A stretch of 64,000 bases of DNA from Marinomonas sp. SBI8L (GTDB taxonomy: Bacteria; Pseudomonadota; Gammaproteobacteria; Pseudomonadales; Marinomonadaceae), in assembly GCF_001624705.1 (NCBI RefSeq), contig NZ_JSEO01000006.1:62001-126000 (forward strand). The letters are read 5' to 3'. A program made the position numbers and the translations under genes. Positions 45,004-54,299 of the stretch are shown in pieces. Every line of letters starts with the position of its first letter. The stretch's first letter is position 1. A model generated the notes under the pieces. That model was not told the DNA's origin. It saw only the letters and a program-made list of their open reading frames with translations, and did no database searches.

Positions 45004-46056
45004 TCATCTGGGTAACTTCATTAAGAAATCATCCACTTTTTCAAAGAGAATTTCATTTGGATCATCACCAGATATTTTGCTATCTATTAAAGCTTTGATA
45101 ATTTCATCATCCAAGTTTATAATTAATTTACCGTGCTCTCTCATAGCCCCTTGGCATGCAACTAAAGCATTATCTGACGGCCCTTCCCTAGAAATTAAAA
45201 AGCAAACCTTACGCTTAGCTTTTTCGAATAGGTATTTTTCGGTTGAATAGACTTGAGACTGACCAATCTTGTCTTGGTAATTCTTAAATTCAAACAACAC
45301 ATACCTAGAATCCAAATTTGATGAAATAAACTTCCATACAGTGGATTTATCTACAACTCGACAAATCAAATCATAACGATGAAGATCATCTGTTGTTCTT
45401 TCCTGCTGATGCCAGCCTTTTAGATCTCCATCAAAAAGATATTGTAGAATCTCACTCATGGTATCTTCATAGTCATAACAACCATCTCGCCCATGAGGTA
45501 TTAATTTCAGTTTATCTTTAAACTGAGAACCCAATATTTCGTTTTTTGAGGGTTCATTCCCTTTCGATGAAAAGTTGATTTTATCAGGATGCAAAATACT
45601 GGATAAGTCATCGTGCAACTTTCTCTCTGACAAGTCCACTTCACATAATTTTACGAGCCGTCCCAATAACTCCAAATCAATACTAGCAAGTGATAGCAAG
45701 CTATCTAAATTGACTATCTGAATATCATAATCGTCTTCGACTCTTTTCTGTATTTCTGGCTTGATATCTGCTGCAACAATCAGTACTGCTTTTCCAACAC
45801 TCATAGAGCGAGCAGAATTAACGAGCCTTTCAGCTGAAGCTTTTAATGCAGATGTGGGGTATGTGGTATTACGAGTGTATTTTACTTCAAATACAACTTT
45901 GTCCTGATCATCGGGCTCTTTTGCAATGATATCAACGCCCATATCAATCATGGGATCTTGATTATCTACATTCCACTGATTTGCACTTAAAATGTCTTTA
46001 CACAAATCTTCCAGCGCATAGCCAACTCTAGAACTAAAGCCACTTTTAATTTTCAA
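45004..46056 (-). CDS. Cassette-borne protein with two PD-(D/E)XK-like nuclease motifs
   Basis: The 350-aa protein shows an N-terminal Mrr-like restriction endonuclease domain (LEDLCKDILSANQWNV, MGVDIIAKEPDDQDKVVFEV with D...E-V-K catalytic residues around 40-60) and a second similar set toward the C-terminus (RYDLICRV ... YVLFEFKNYQDK, D...E-F-K). It is the first cassette of the array as read on the minus strand, just after a GTTATGT core at 46099. A role in restricting foreign DNA is plausible by family but not shown. No signal or membrane segment. Confidence 0.72.
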   Translation of the reverse strand: MKIKSGFSSRVGYALEDLCKDILSANQWNVDNQDPMIDMGVDIIAKEPDDQDKVVFEVKYTRNTTYPTSALKASAERLVNSARSMSVGKAVLIVAADIKPEIQKRVEDDYDIQIVNLDSLLSLASIDLELLGRLVKLCEVDLSERKLHDDLSSILHPDKINFSSKGNEPSKNEILGSQFKDKLKLIPHGRDGCYDYEDTMSEILQYLFDGDLKGWHQQERTTDDLHRYDLICRVVDKSTVWKFISSNLDSRYVLFEFKNYQDKIGQSQVYSTEKYLFEKAKRKVCFLISREGPSDNALVACQGAMREHGKLIINLDDEIIKALIDSKISGDDPNEILFEKVDDFLMKLPR

Positions 46057-46466
46057 TATATATCCCTTTCGAAAGACTAACTCTTATACTGCTCGACCAC
46101 ATAACAGCTTAATAATGCGCACGCTCGATTTGTCCGATTTATCCACCGCACCCAAACGTCACATCTACTTAATTAATTTAAAGAAAGGTTACTTATCAAC
46201 TGAAGACCTTCCTGGCTAAACGCGCATGCGCGTTATTTCGATTTCTATTTTTGCATGTAGGACGCGGTTATTTTCGTGCCCTTCTCATAACTTATTGATT
46301 CTACATATTTTAAAAATGGGCACAATGATAAAGCGTGCCAACTATCACTAGACTCAAGAATTGAGATGGGGTTCTCAATAAAACGCCATTTAAAGTAGAC
46401 ACAACAACTACTAATTAACTCATCAAGACTGACTATTAAGCCAGTCTTGATGACACTAAATAAAGT
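46057..46466. other. Gene-poor stretch at the upstream end of the cassette array
   Basis: Contains a GTTATGT-type core (46099-46105), either an attI/attC half-site or a degenerate attC extending to about 46238, and a perfect 16-base palindrome AACGCGCATGCGCGTT (46219-46234). From about 46250 to 46400 the minus strand reads ISILESSDSWHALSLC-like residues without a start codon, possibly a gene remnant. A stem CATCAAGACTG / CAGTCTTGATG (46421-46452) follows the gene at 46467. No integrase gene is visible. Confidence 0.45.
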
Positions 46467-46814
46467 TTAACGAATAGCAATACGCTGGATGACAGGAAAT
46501 GAACCTAGACTATCTGTTTGAGGAAAAGTGTGGCAAATATCATCACGGATAGAGAAATATACTTTCTTATTAGCTGCTTTCGCAGCCAAAAGCACGCTCA
46601 ATGCACCTTGAGTGTCGTATGAAGGTAACATTGCATACGTATCTGTTTGATCACAATTAGCAGGGTTTTCCACCCCACCAATTGGTATGAACCCAATACT
46701 GTGATCTGGATATCCAGCAAACACATAATCAATATCTGCACTAGTAAAGACAGCTTCTGCATGTAGAGCTGGCGATACAACTAAAGCTAAAGCAAGTATT
46801 TTAAGGCTTTTCAC
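46467..46814 (-). CDS. Small secreted protein with one cysteine pair (115 aa)
   Basis: A signal peptide (MKSLKILALALVVSPALHAE) leads a mature domain of about 95 residues with two cysteines (ENPANCDQTDTYAML and IRDDICHTFPQ) that could form one disulfide. The AALLAAKAANKKVYFSI-type strand recalls small periplasmic proteins of the SubB-like oligomer fold, a tentative resemblance. A hairpin at 46421-46452 follows. Single gene. Confidence 0.6.
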   Translation of the reverse strand: MKSLKILALALVVSPALHAEAVFTSADIDYVFAGYPDHSIGFIPIGGVENPANCDQTDTYAMLPSYDTQGALSVLLAAKAANKKVYFSIRDDICHTFPQTDSLGSFPVIQRIAIR

Positions 46815-46943
46815 TATCTATTCCTTTTATAGTTTAGGGTGTTCTAATGCGGTCAGGCCACACTAGTGAAACCATACTAATTCAGTTTAAAACCCAAGAT
46901 AAAGCATTAATATCAATTAATTAGTTTTTGGTTCGAACCAACC

Positions 46944-49028
46944 TCACACCTCCCTTCTACTCAAAAACATCTCCGCACTCGCCTCTTCCGCACTATCATC
47001 CTCAAGCGCTATCACCTGCGCTTTGGCAAATACATTGGGCAAGGTGTTGTTCATAAAAAATAACCCTGACTGTATCTTCCCCTGATAAAACGCTTGCTCT
47101 TCTGGCTCAAGGCTGCTTTCTGCCTTTTTTGGCTCATGGCTGCCATTAGCAACTAGCGCCCTCTTCGCCACCATCATGCTATCCAGCAGCAACCAACCTA
47201 AGGTGACTTCTGCCATCATTTCTAAGAAGCGTGTGGATACGGCAAAAATACGTTCCATTTTTTGCTGACGTATCCAGCTGCCCATGAGTTTGTGTGTTTC
47301 CACTAGGCAGTTTAATGCGTCTTCCAGTCGCTTGGCTTGTGGTGCAAAAGCAGAGAAAGTGGCTTCATCACTTTTAGCTGTGGTTAAGAAGCTCATGATT
47401 TCCTCTTGGTACAAGGCTAAAAGCTTTGAATGTCTGCCCATGGCGAGCTTGTCTCTAAACAAGTCGGCAGATTGAACAAAGTTAGTCCCTTCCCAAAGTG
47501 ACATCACCTTGATATCTCTAGCATATTGCTCCACAGGATTATCTGAAATGTAACCATGGCCGCCATAAACTTGAATCGCTGTTTCGGCTACGTGAAAGGC
47601 TTGGTCTGAGGTGTAGGCTTTGACAATAGGTGTGAGTAGATTTACCAGAGATTGATGGCGGTAGGCTTGAGCCTCAATTTTCTCCTTATCTTCTGCTGTG
47701 TGGCTCTGTTCAAACTGCTCTGGGTTTGCCTGCCTGATATTGAGGTTCATCAATTGGGATTGATGCATGCAAAGCTTGAGTATCAGAGCACGACAGCCTT
47801 CTACCTTGCTCTTCATCTCCAACAACATGCGCTTCACATCTATGTGATCGATAATGGCAACCCGCTGCGCTCTGGGGTTAAAAGCTTCTTTAAAACTAGT
47901 ACCTTGAATACGATTGCCCGCGTATTCTGCAGCATTTAAGTAAGCGCTAGATGCCATGCCCAAAGCGTAAATACCGGTTGCAATACGGGCGAGATTCATC
48001 ATGGTCATGAGTTGTTTTAGACCGACCTTTTCCCTTTCGCCCAAGAGATAACCGTAACAAGGTGCTGCTTGCCCAAAGCTAATTTGCGCTGTGGCACAGC
48101 CATGTAACCCCATCTTTTGCTCTAACCTGACACAGCGCACGCCATTATCGATATGAGAGCCTAAACAAGAGTCTAAATCAGAACCTAATTGAGAGCCTTT
48201 TTGCTCTTCTTTTTGGTGAGCGACAGAACCATTCATGTCGCCAAGCTGATACCTTGGTACCACAAAACAAGACAAACCCACTGTGCCTTTTTTCGCCCCT
48301 TCGACTCTAGCAAGTACGATATAAGCAATGTTGTCGTTTAAATCATGCATGCCCGCAGAGATAAAGATCTTCTCTCCTTCAATGCGATACATGCCATTAT
48401 CTTGTTTGACGGCCTTGGTCCGAATATTACCCACATCTGAGCCTGCATCAGGTTCTGTCATACAAAGACAAGCCGCAAAATCATTCTTGGCTAAAGGCTC
48501 ACAGAATCGCGATTTGAGCTGATCGTCGCCAAACTTGTCGATTAAATACAAGGCGGGGCTGGCAAAACCTGAATAAATCATAAAGGCAGGATTGGCCCCC
48601 ATAAAGATCTCATTAATACTTTGGGAGATAAGATAAGGCGCACCTAGGCCATCGTATTCTAATGGGGAGCCTAATCGACCCCAACCAGTCTCTTTATAGC
48701 TTTCCCAAAGTTGCTCAAAGCCAGGCGGTAGGATGACCTTGCCTGCTTGTTCTTTATCACAGGCCTCTTCCTGCTCACCTGCTTCATAAGAAAGCCTCGC
48801 CCCTTGGCGGTCACTGACCTGATATAAAGGCCCCATTTCTTGATAGGAAAAGTCTTTGGCGTGCGTGATTAAGTATTGGCAGAAGGCTTGGTCAAATTCA
48901 GGATAAATCTGGCTATCTAGCACTGTGTCTTGGGCGCGAAACTGCTCCCACAGTAAAAACATCTGGTCTCTTAAATCTACTCGAAAGGCATTCGTTTCTT
49001 TTGCTGAATTATTCGATTTTGTGTCCAT
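46944..49028 (-). CDS. Large acyl-CoA dehydrogenase (FadE/DmdC-like)
   Basis: The 694-aa protein has the acyl-CoA dehydrogenase fold: CMTEPDAGSDVGNIRTKAV (FAD-binding strand), GEKIFISAGMHDL, the HGCATAQISFG segment, VYGGHGYISDNPVEQYARD, and a catalytic glutamate candidate in MSLWEGTNFVQSAD. About 90 C-terminal residues and a glutamine-rich insert (near residue 270) are extra, as in long DmdC-type proteins. It would oxidise an acyl-CoA or acyl-carrier thioester. It is the last gene of the large minus-strand cluster, 77 bases after the barrel protein. Confidence 0.82.
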   Translation of the reverse strand: MDTKSNNSAKETNAFRVDLRDQMFLLWEQFRAQDTVLDSQIYPEFDQAFCQYLITHAKDFSYQEMGPLYQVSDRQGARLSYEAGEQEEACDKEQAGKVILPPGFEQLWESYKETGWGRLGSPLEYDGLGAPYLISQSINEIFMGANPAFMIYSGFASPALYLIDKFGDDQLKSRFCEPLAKNDFAACLCMTEPDAGSDVGNIRTKAVKQDNGMYRIEGEKIFISAGMHDLNDNIAYIVLARVEGAKKGTVGLSCFVVPRYQLGDMNGSVAHQKEEQKGSQLGSDLDSCLGSHIDNGVRCVRLEQKMGLHGCATAQISFGQAAPCYGYLLGEREKVGLKQLMTMMNLARIATGIYALGMASSAYLNAAEYAGNRIQGTSFKEAFNPRAQRVAIIDHIDVKRMLLEMKSKVEGCRALILKLCMHQSQLMNLNIRQANPEQFEQSHTAEDKEKIEAQAYRHQSLVNLLTPIVKAYTSDQAFHVAETAIQVYGGHGYISDNPVEQYARDIKVMSLWEGTNFVQSADLFRDKLAMGRHSKLLALYQEEIMSFLTTAKSDEATFSAFAPQAKRLEDALNCLVETHKLMGSWIRQQKMERIFAVSTRFLEMMAEVTLGWLLLDSMMVAKRALVANGSHEPKKAESSLEPEEQAFYQGKIQSGLFFMNNTLPNVFAKAQVIALEDDSAEEASAEMFLSRREV

Positions 49029-49105
49029 TGTTACGTCCTTTTTCTTATTCTTTTAAGATATTTTTTGTCCATTTAGCGATTAACAGACCATTAATTAACA
49101 CGTGA

Positions 49106-50587
49106 TTAAAAGTCCCATTTAAAAACCGCTCGTAAGGTATTTTCATTGGGGTTCAAGCCATATTCGCAGTCACTGCAACCTTGGTAGGCTTCAAACTGAA
49201 AACGGCTGGTGAGATTGGCATTCCAAGATTTAAGCAATTCCAATCGATGCAATTGGCTGTCATCATCCAAGTTGAGTTGCACGCTTTGTCGGTATTGCCA
49301 AAGCCCATCAGATAAGGGGCTGGAATACATAAAATAGAGGTAGTTTTGGCGAAGTTGGCCGTAGTTCAAGCTATCTAACGCAGAGCCCATGTAGGCATAA
49401 TCCGCGCTCGAACCTAAACCAGAGCTGATATTAGTAAAGGCCGTATCACTATTGGATGAGATGTAATCCCACTCCCCTTCACTAAACCCGTGCTCGCTAT
49501 GAAGATATTCAAGCCGAAAGTTAGCGCCAGACTCTGTGGTATAAGCCGCGCCCAACAACACCTGCTGCCAAGCACTTTGTGTGCTTTCATCAAAACTAGT
49601 GCCGTTATAGTCTGCCAGCAAACTGCTAGTCGTTTGGTTTCTTTGGTGCTGTAAACTCCACTGGGCACGCAGGGTCATGGCATCGGTTAATAATCGGCTC
49701 ACACTCAAGGCATAATTAAGGGATTGGCCCGGTAATTTATGTAAGATGAGCTCAGCATCGGCCCCACCTTGATAACCCAGTCTCAACACATATTGCTGAT
49801 TGGCTCTGTAGCTAACCTTAGTAAGGTCATCATCTTCAAGCTCGGCCACTAAGGCCTGATAAAACCAATCTCCCTGATTACGGCTCAAGCTTGCCATCAT
49901 CCAACCTTCTTGCTGTAAAAGGTCATCTTGATCCGAATAAGGCTGATCACGATAAGGCCTTAACAAGTTAGTGAGATTCCAATTAAAGCCATTACTCCAT
50001 TCTGTTTTGATACGCCCTGCTTGTGCCTGCCATTGATAGTCTTTTGAATACCAATTGAGATACGCCTCAAGCACTTTTAGCTCATCGCTATCTCTTCTTT
50101 CGTCGCTTGAAGCAAACAGATCTTGCACCTCATATTGCGCTAAGATACGTGTGCGGGCACTCAATCCCGCAAGGCTATCTTCTAGGTTTAACTTAGCCCC
50201 ATAATCCAAGGCGTTTAGCTGTTTATCTTCATTGAATCGAGCCAAGTTAGGGTTGAACGCATGATCTTGGTTGATATCATTCAACTGAAGGTAGGTCATG
50301 GCTGAGACACTTTGGGTGAGCACAGAGTTTTCAGAAAGCTTAGCTTCCTCCTCTTTGGCTAGAGGTTGAATCAAGGTGTCACTCCCGCTAGCAAAAGGAT
50401 CAGTAGGTACATCAGAGGTTGCAAAAGGGTCTACAGGCCCAGCAGCGCCTACAGTTGCAGCACTTATATTAGCTGCACTTACATTAGCCATATGAGACGA
50501 ACCCGCAAAACAAACACTCAAACCTAGTATTTGAGCAACTCGATGCTTGCTTAAGCAAAGATCTTTAATGAGAAAAAAGCGGCTCAT
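49106..50587 (-). CDS. Outer-membrane beta-barrel protein of the export module
   Basis: The 493-aa protein begins with a long signal peptide (FCFAGSSHMANVSA region) and a Ser/Asp-rich linker, then many amphipathic strands rich in Tyr, Trp and Leu (YEVQDLFASSDERRDSDELK-type turns), ending with the aromatic AVFKWDF, as outer-membrane porins do. It resembles the DUF1302-like barrels that accompany LolA-like and FtsX-like proteins. Its ATG overlaps the stop of the LolA-like gene (ATGA), so it belongs to the same operon. Confidence 0.75.
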   Translation of the reverse strand: MSRFFLIKDLCLSKHRVAQILGLSVCFAGSSHMANVSAANISAATVGAAGPVDPFATSDVPTDPFASGSDTLIQPLAKEEEAKLSENSVLTQSVSAMTYLQLNDINQDHAFNPNLARFNEDKQLNALDYGAKLNLEDSLAGLSARTRILAQYEVQDLFASSDERRDSDELKVLEAYLNWYSKDYQWQAQAGRIKTEWSNGFNWNLTNLLRPYRDQPYSDQDDLLQQEGWMMASLSRNQGDWFYQALVAELEDDDLTKVSYRANQQYVLRLGYQGGADAELILHKLPGQSLNYALSVSRLLTDAMTLRAQWSLQHQRNQTTSSLLADYNGTSFDESTQSAWQQVLLGAAYTTESGANFRLEYLHSEHGFSEGEWDYISSNSDTAFTNISSGLGSSADYAYMGSALDSLNYGQLRQNYLYFMYSSPLSDGLWQYRQSVQLNLDDDSQLHRLELLKSWNANLTSRFQFEAYQGCSDCEYGLNPNENTLRAVFKWDF

Positions 50588-51366
50588 AAATTAACAATCG
50601 CTTCTTTACTAAAGCGCGCATCGGGCAAGTCAGTGGCACGATAGTTATCAAATAGCATCCAAGTGTAGCTGCCTTCAATGAGAGGGTCCGTTAGCAACAT
50701 TTTATGTATCTTAAGCTCGCCATTAAAATCTTTAAACGCCTTGTAATCAGCGGTTTTCAGTAGCTTGCCTGAGCGTGCATAATACTCACTTCGAATTGGC
50801 TTATAAGGGGCATTTTCTTCTAACCAGAAGACGACTTTTTGATAGCTTACTGACTTGTTCTTAGCGGTTAAAATCAGCTTAATTTGCCCTTGGGACTTAT
50901 CACTTTCTTCACTAGAAAGCGCAGCATCATAATCAAGCGCTAAGTTAGAACCTGTCACATCGCCGTTGCTGGTTTCACCCAATAAACGCTGCGCAGGAGA
51001 GATACGAATAACCTTGCGAGTCCCTGGAATATAAAGCCACATATCATTATCTTGTTTGAGCAAGACACGGCCTTTTTGTCTTGCGGGAGACTCAAAAGTC
51101 ACTAGAGACTTCACCGCCTTTACATCCACACTTAACTGGTTTGTGCGTGCATCACGACCCGCTTTATAACTCACATTGGTAATGTCAAAGCTAAAGCCAG
51201 CGTTATCAAGGCCACGAAAAGCATCAATCTTCTCAACCAACAATTCTGCCGTGATAGAAGATTGCGCTTGGCTCACGCCGCTTACAAAACAAGCTAGAAA
51301 GGCGATGCCGCTTGAGATCAGAAGACGCCTATTAAAAGCGGCTCTTAAAAAATCATTAAAAAACAT
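50584..51366 (-). CDS. LolA-like outer-membrane lipoprotein-sorting family protein
   Basis: The 260-aa protein has a signal peptide (LLISSGIAFLACFVSGVSQA) and the COG2834-like beta-sheet core: AGFSFDITNVSYKAG, KGRVLLKQDNDMWLYIPG, TRKVIRISPAQRLLGE and NGDVTGSNLALDYDAALS. Such periplasmic proteins carry a lipid or lipoprotein from the inner-membrane ABC transporter to the outer membrane. It lies between the ABC permease and the barrel, overlapping the latter. Confidence 0.82.
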   Translation of the reverse strand: MFFNDFLRAAFNRRLLISSGIAFLACFVSGVSQAQSSITAELLVEKIDAFRGLDNAGFSFDITNVSYKAGRDARTNQLSVDVKAVKSLVTFESPARQKGRVLLKQDNDMWLYIPGTRKVIRISPAQRLLGETSNGDVTGSNLALDYDAALSSEESDKSQGQIKLILTAKNKSVSYQKVVFWLEENAPYKPIRSEYYARSGKLLKTADYKAFKDFNGELKIHKMLLTDPLIEGSYTWMLFDNYRATDLPDARFSKEAIVNL

Positions 51367-51387
51367 ACTGCTATCCTTTAGAGAAAT

Positions 51388-52629
51388 TTACGCGGAGCGC
51401 ATGGCTTGGTTAATCAACAAACGAGAGGCTTTAAAGGCGGGATAAATACTCGCAAGTACAGCCACCAGCACACCGGTTAAGGCGGTTTGCCACACCACGG
51501 TCCATTCCACAAAAATACGGATGGGATAGCTTTGGCTACTACCAGGGGGGGTCGGCATGATGAACTCTGCCAAGGTGATGCTATTGGCCATAAAGATGCC
51601 AAGCAGCACCCCTAACGCACTGCCAAAAAGCCCTAAGTAACTAGCTTCGGTGAGAAACAGCATCATAACTTCGTGGCGCGTAGCCCCTAACGCACGGATA
51701 GAGCCGATCTCTGGTGTACGCTCCATCACGGCCATCATCATGGTATTGGCGATACTCAAAGCGGCGATAAAGAGCACAATGATTTTTAGAAAACCAAAGA
51801 CCCCATCAAACAGATTCACCACTTCATGGTAATAATCAGCAAGCTGAGACCAAGAACGCATTTCAAGGGTGAGCCCTTCTTGTTCAAACAATTGGCTTAA
51901 CTTATCCATCACGATTTGGGTTTGTGCTGTGTCTTTTAACAGCACGACTAAGCGACTGACCCCTTGCGTAAATTGCAGGTCTTGAGCGTGGCTTAAATTA
52001 ATACGCAATAGTCGGTTATCCACTTCACGGGTACCGGTATTTATCGCCCCGACAATTTGCACATCTACCGCATTCACAGCGCCATCAGCCGTTGAGGCTA
52101 ATAAGGTAAGGTAATCCCCAATATTGGCATTTAAGGCGTTATAAAGGCCTTGCCCCACGAGCGCACCCGCTTGATCTTCTGGGAACAAATCTTCCCCTTC
52201 AATCAAGGTAATGGCTGAGCTTAAAAGCGCCTCTTTATCTGGGTCTATACCATTCCCCACCACAGCGACCGATTGATTGCCGTTCGTGATCAGACCAGAA
52301 AAGTCCAACCTTGGGGTTAATAGCTCAACTTCAGCCAGACCTGACACCAAGTCAGAAACTTGCTGCACTTGCTCTTGGATTAACAAATACTTTTCTGGCT
52401 CAATATGGCCATATTGATTAAAGCCTGCTTGATAGATTTGTAAGTGACCTAGCTGTGAGCGAATCATGTTTTCACGCATACCTTCGTACATAGAGGCCAC
52501 AAAGCCACCAAAAAGAATCAAGCTCACGACACCAATCTGGATAGATAACAAGGTAATCAGGCTACGGCGACGGTTTCTCAGTACATTTAATAGTGCGATT
52601 TTATAGCGAAAAAAGTTAATCGATAACAT
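51388..52629 (-). CDS. ABC transporter permease, FtsX/MacB/LolE-like
   Basis: The 413-aa protein has one N-terminal membrane segment (LITLLSIQIGVVSLILFGGF), a large periplasmic domain of about 220 residues, and three C-terminal segments (FGFLKIIVLFIAALSIANTM, LGLFGSALGVLLGIFMANS, TALTGVLVAVLASIYPAF). The ERTPEIGSIRALGATRHEVM block is typical of FtsX-domain permeases. It would work with the ATPase at 53589 to lift a lipophilic substrate from the inner membrane. It follows the TPR lipoprotein gene by four bases. Confidence 0.88.
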   Translation of the reverse strand: MLSINFFRYKIALLNVLRNRRRSLITLLSIQIGVVSLILFGGFVASMYEGMRENMIRSQLGHLQIYQAGFNQYGHIEPEKYLLIQEQVQQVSDLVSGLAEVELLTPRLDFSGLITNGNQSVAVVGNGIDPDKEALLSSAITLIEGEDLFPEDQAGALVGQGLYNALNANIGDYLTLLASTADGAVNAVDVQIVGAINTGTREVDNRLLRINLSHAQDLQFTQGVSRLVVLLKDTAQTQIVMDKLSQLFEQEGLTLEMRSWSQLADYYHEVVNLFDGVFGFLKIIVLFIAALSIANTMMMAVMERTPEIGSIRALGATRHEVMMLFLTEASYLGLFGSALGVLLGIFMANSITLAEFIMPTPPGSSQSYPIRIFVEWTVVWQTALTGVLVAVLASIYPAFKASRLLINQAMRSA

Positions 52630-52632
52630 ACC

Positions 52633-53592
52633 TTAAACCTCCTCTAGCCTTTTAGTTGCAAGGACTGACCACTTAGATTGCGATACGGGGCCTGATGCTG
52701 AATCAGAGCCTTCACTCGCCGTATTTGATAGCGCCTGCCAGAGTGATTTCGCACTTTCTAGCTGATCATTTTTATAAAAAGATAAGGCCAAATAATAATC
52801 AACAAATTCAATAAATAATTTATCTTGTTTTTTTAATGGTGATTTTTTAGCTGATTCGACTATCGATTTAGAAAGCAATTTAGAATCCTGAACTTGCCCA
52901 CCTTCCTTCTCATGTAAAAGAACATTTTTCAGTAGCGAAAGGTCTTCAACCGCAAAGCTCGCCCGATTTAAAAAGGCCGGCATATTGGCGTAACTGAGCC
53001 CACGCAAAAGCCTGACACCTAGGTGATTTGGGGCTTTTTTCACGGCTCTATCCATATAGCGCATACCTTTACGAGACAAGAGATTCATCTGCCCAAGATC
53101 CGCTTGATAGAAGATGGATTGATAACTTAATGCGCTGCCCATGGCCGCCATCAATTCATAGTCCTGCTCACCTTGTTCTGCACTGAATTCACTGGCACGA
53201 GTTAACCCTTGGGTAATGGCTTCAAGCTTGGCTAAGGTCTGGTTTTTATCCGAGGAAAAGAGAGTCAACCTCAATAAGAGCTGCTGTTTTACCTCTTCTT
53301 GCGTCAAACCTGTGTTTGAGCCTTCTTTTTCATTTAGTACCTTTAATAAGGCTTCTTGCTCAGCTTGATCCGCCCCTATAGCACTGGGTAATTGGTAATC
53401 CGAAAGCAAATAGGTTTGCTTAACTTTATTTTGAGCAGCATTTTGAGCTTCATTTGCCACCTTGCTTGATGCTGCATTCGCATTAATGCTCGCCTCGTCT
53501 GAGCAAGCCACCAGCAAGCTGGCTGTTAGCGCCAAAGGCAAAAAGAGCTGTGCTTTTATTGCGTTAGGAGATTGTTTAAAAAAACGCCTCAT
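52633..53592 (-). CDS. TPR-like lipoprotein of the export module
   Basis: The 319-aa protein starts with a lipoprotein signal (LALTASLLVACSDEAS, lipobox LLVAC). The rest is helical with TPR-like pairs (GLSYANMPAFLNRASFAVED, FVDYYLALSFYKNDQLESAK). It likely sits in the inner or outer membrane periplasmic face. Its start overlaps the ATPase stop by four bases, which places it inside the transport operon. The role may be recruiting or scaffolding the exporter. Confidence 0.75.
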   Translation of the reverse strand: MRRFFKQSPNAIKAQLFLPLALTASLLVACSDEASINANAASSKVANEAQNAAQNKVKQTYLLSDYQLPSAIGADQAEQEALLKVLNEKEGSNTGLTQEEVKQQLLLRLTLFSSDKNQTLAKLEAITQGLTRASEFSAEQGEQDYELMAAMGSALSYQSIFYQADLGQMNLLSRKGMRYMDRAVKKAPNHLGVRLLRGLSYANMPAFLNRASFAVEDLSLLKNVLLHEKEGGQVQDSKLLSKSIVESAKKSPLKKQDKLFIEFVDYYLALSFYKNDQLESAKSLWQALSNTASEGSDSASGPVSQSKWSVLATKRLEEV

Positions 53593-54299
53593 GCCGCGAC
53601 CCTCTGTTTATCCTGCAAGATACAGCCATCCCTAAGCTCAATGACACGAGATGCCTGCTCCAACACATAGTCATGGTGAGTGGCAAAAATAAAGGTGATG
53701 CCTTGGCGATTGAGCTGCTTCATCAGCGCCATAATGCTTTGGGCATTCTCTGAATCCAGATTCGCTGTTGGCTCATCCGCGAGGATAATATCTGGCTCTG
53801 TAACCAAAGCTCTTGCGATCGCCACCCTTTGCATTTGCCCGCCAGAAAGCTGATTGGGCTTGTGATTAACAAAGTCCGCCAACCCCACTCTTTCCAAGGC
53901 GACTAGGGCTTTTGCTTTATTCTCTTTATGACTAGAAGCCCCCGCCGCTTTTCCCCCTGTTCTTAGCGACAGTGGATATTGCACATTCTCAAGGGCCGTC
54001 AGCACAGGCAAGAGATTGAAAGACTGGAAGATAAAGCCGATATGATCGCGGCGCACATGGGACTTTTGTCTGTCACTCATAGGCCCAAGTGCCTTGCCAG
54101 CAATGGCGATTTCACCCTCGTCCGCTTCATCCATCGCGCCAATTAGGTTTAGCAAGGTGCTTTTACCACTGCCGCTCGCGCCTTTCAGTACCAAGAACTC
54201 CCCTTTATCTACCGCTAAATCAATTTGATTTAGGGCACAAACTCGGCTTTGGCCTAGGGTAAAAAAGCGCGACACCTTAGCTAAGTTAACCAACCTCAT
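53589..54299 (-). CDS. ABC transporter ATP-binding protein (LolD/MacB-like)
   Basis: The 236-aa protein has a full ABC set: Walker A GASGSGKST (residues about 40-47), Q-loop FIFQSFNLLP, signature LSGGQMQRVAIARAL, Walker B IILADEPTANLD and the H-loop FIFATHHD. It is the only ATPase of the cluster. LolD-like proteins pair with FtsX-type permeases, matching the gene at 51388. Confidence 0.93.
   Translation of the reverse strand: MRLVNLAKVSRFFTLGQSRVCALNQIDLAVDKGEFLVLKGASGSGKSTLLNLIGAMDEADEGEIAIAGKALGPMSDRQKSHVRRDHIGFIFQSFNLLPVLTALENVQYPLSLRTGGKAAGASSHKENKAKALVALERVGLADFVNHKPNQLSGGQMQRVAIARALVTEPDIILADEPTANLDSENAQSIMALMKQLNRQGITFIFATHHDYVLEQASRVIELRDGCILQDKQRVAA

Noticed and set aside
46250-46400. 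Headless minus-strand frame after the array
   Set aside because: No start codon or ribosome site; sequence looks partly protein-like but cannot be supported as a gene. Noted as possible remnant only.
39352-46466. Integron integrase gene
   Set aside because: Searched both strands around the array for tyrosine recombinase motifs; none seen, so the array is reported without integrase.
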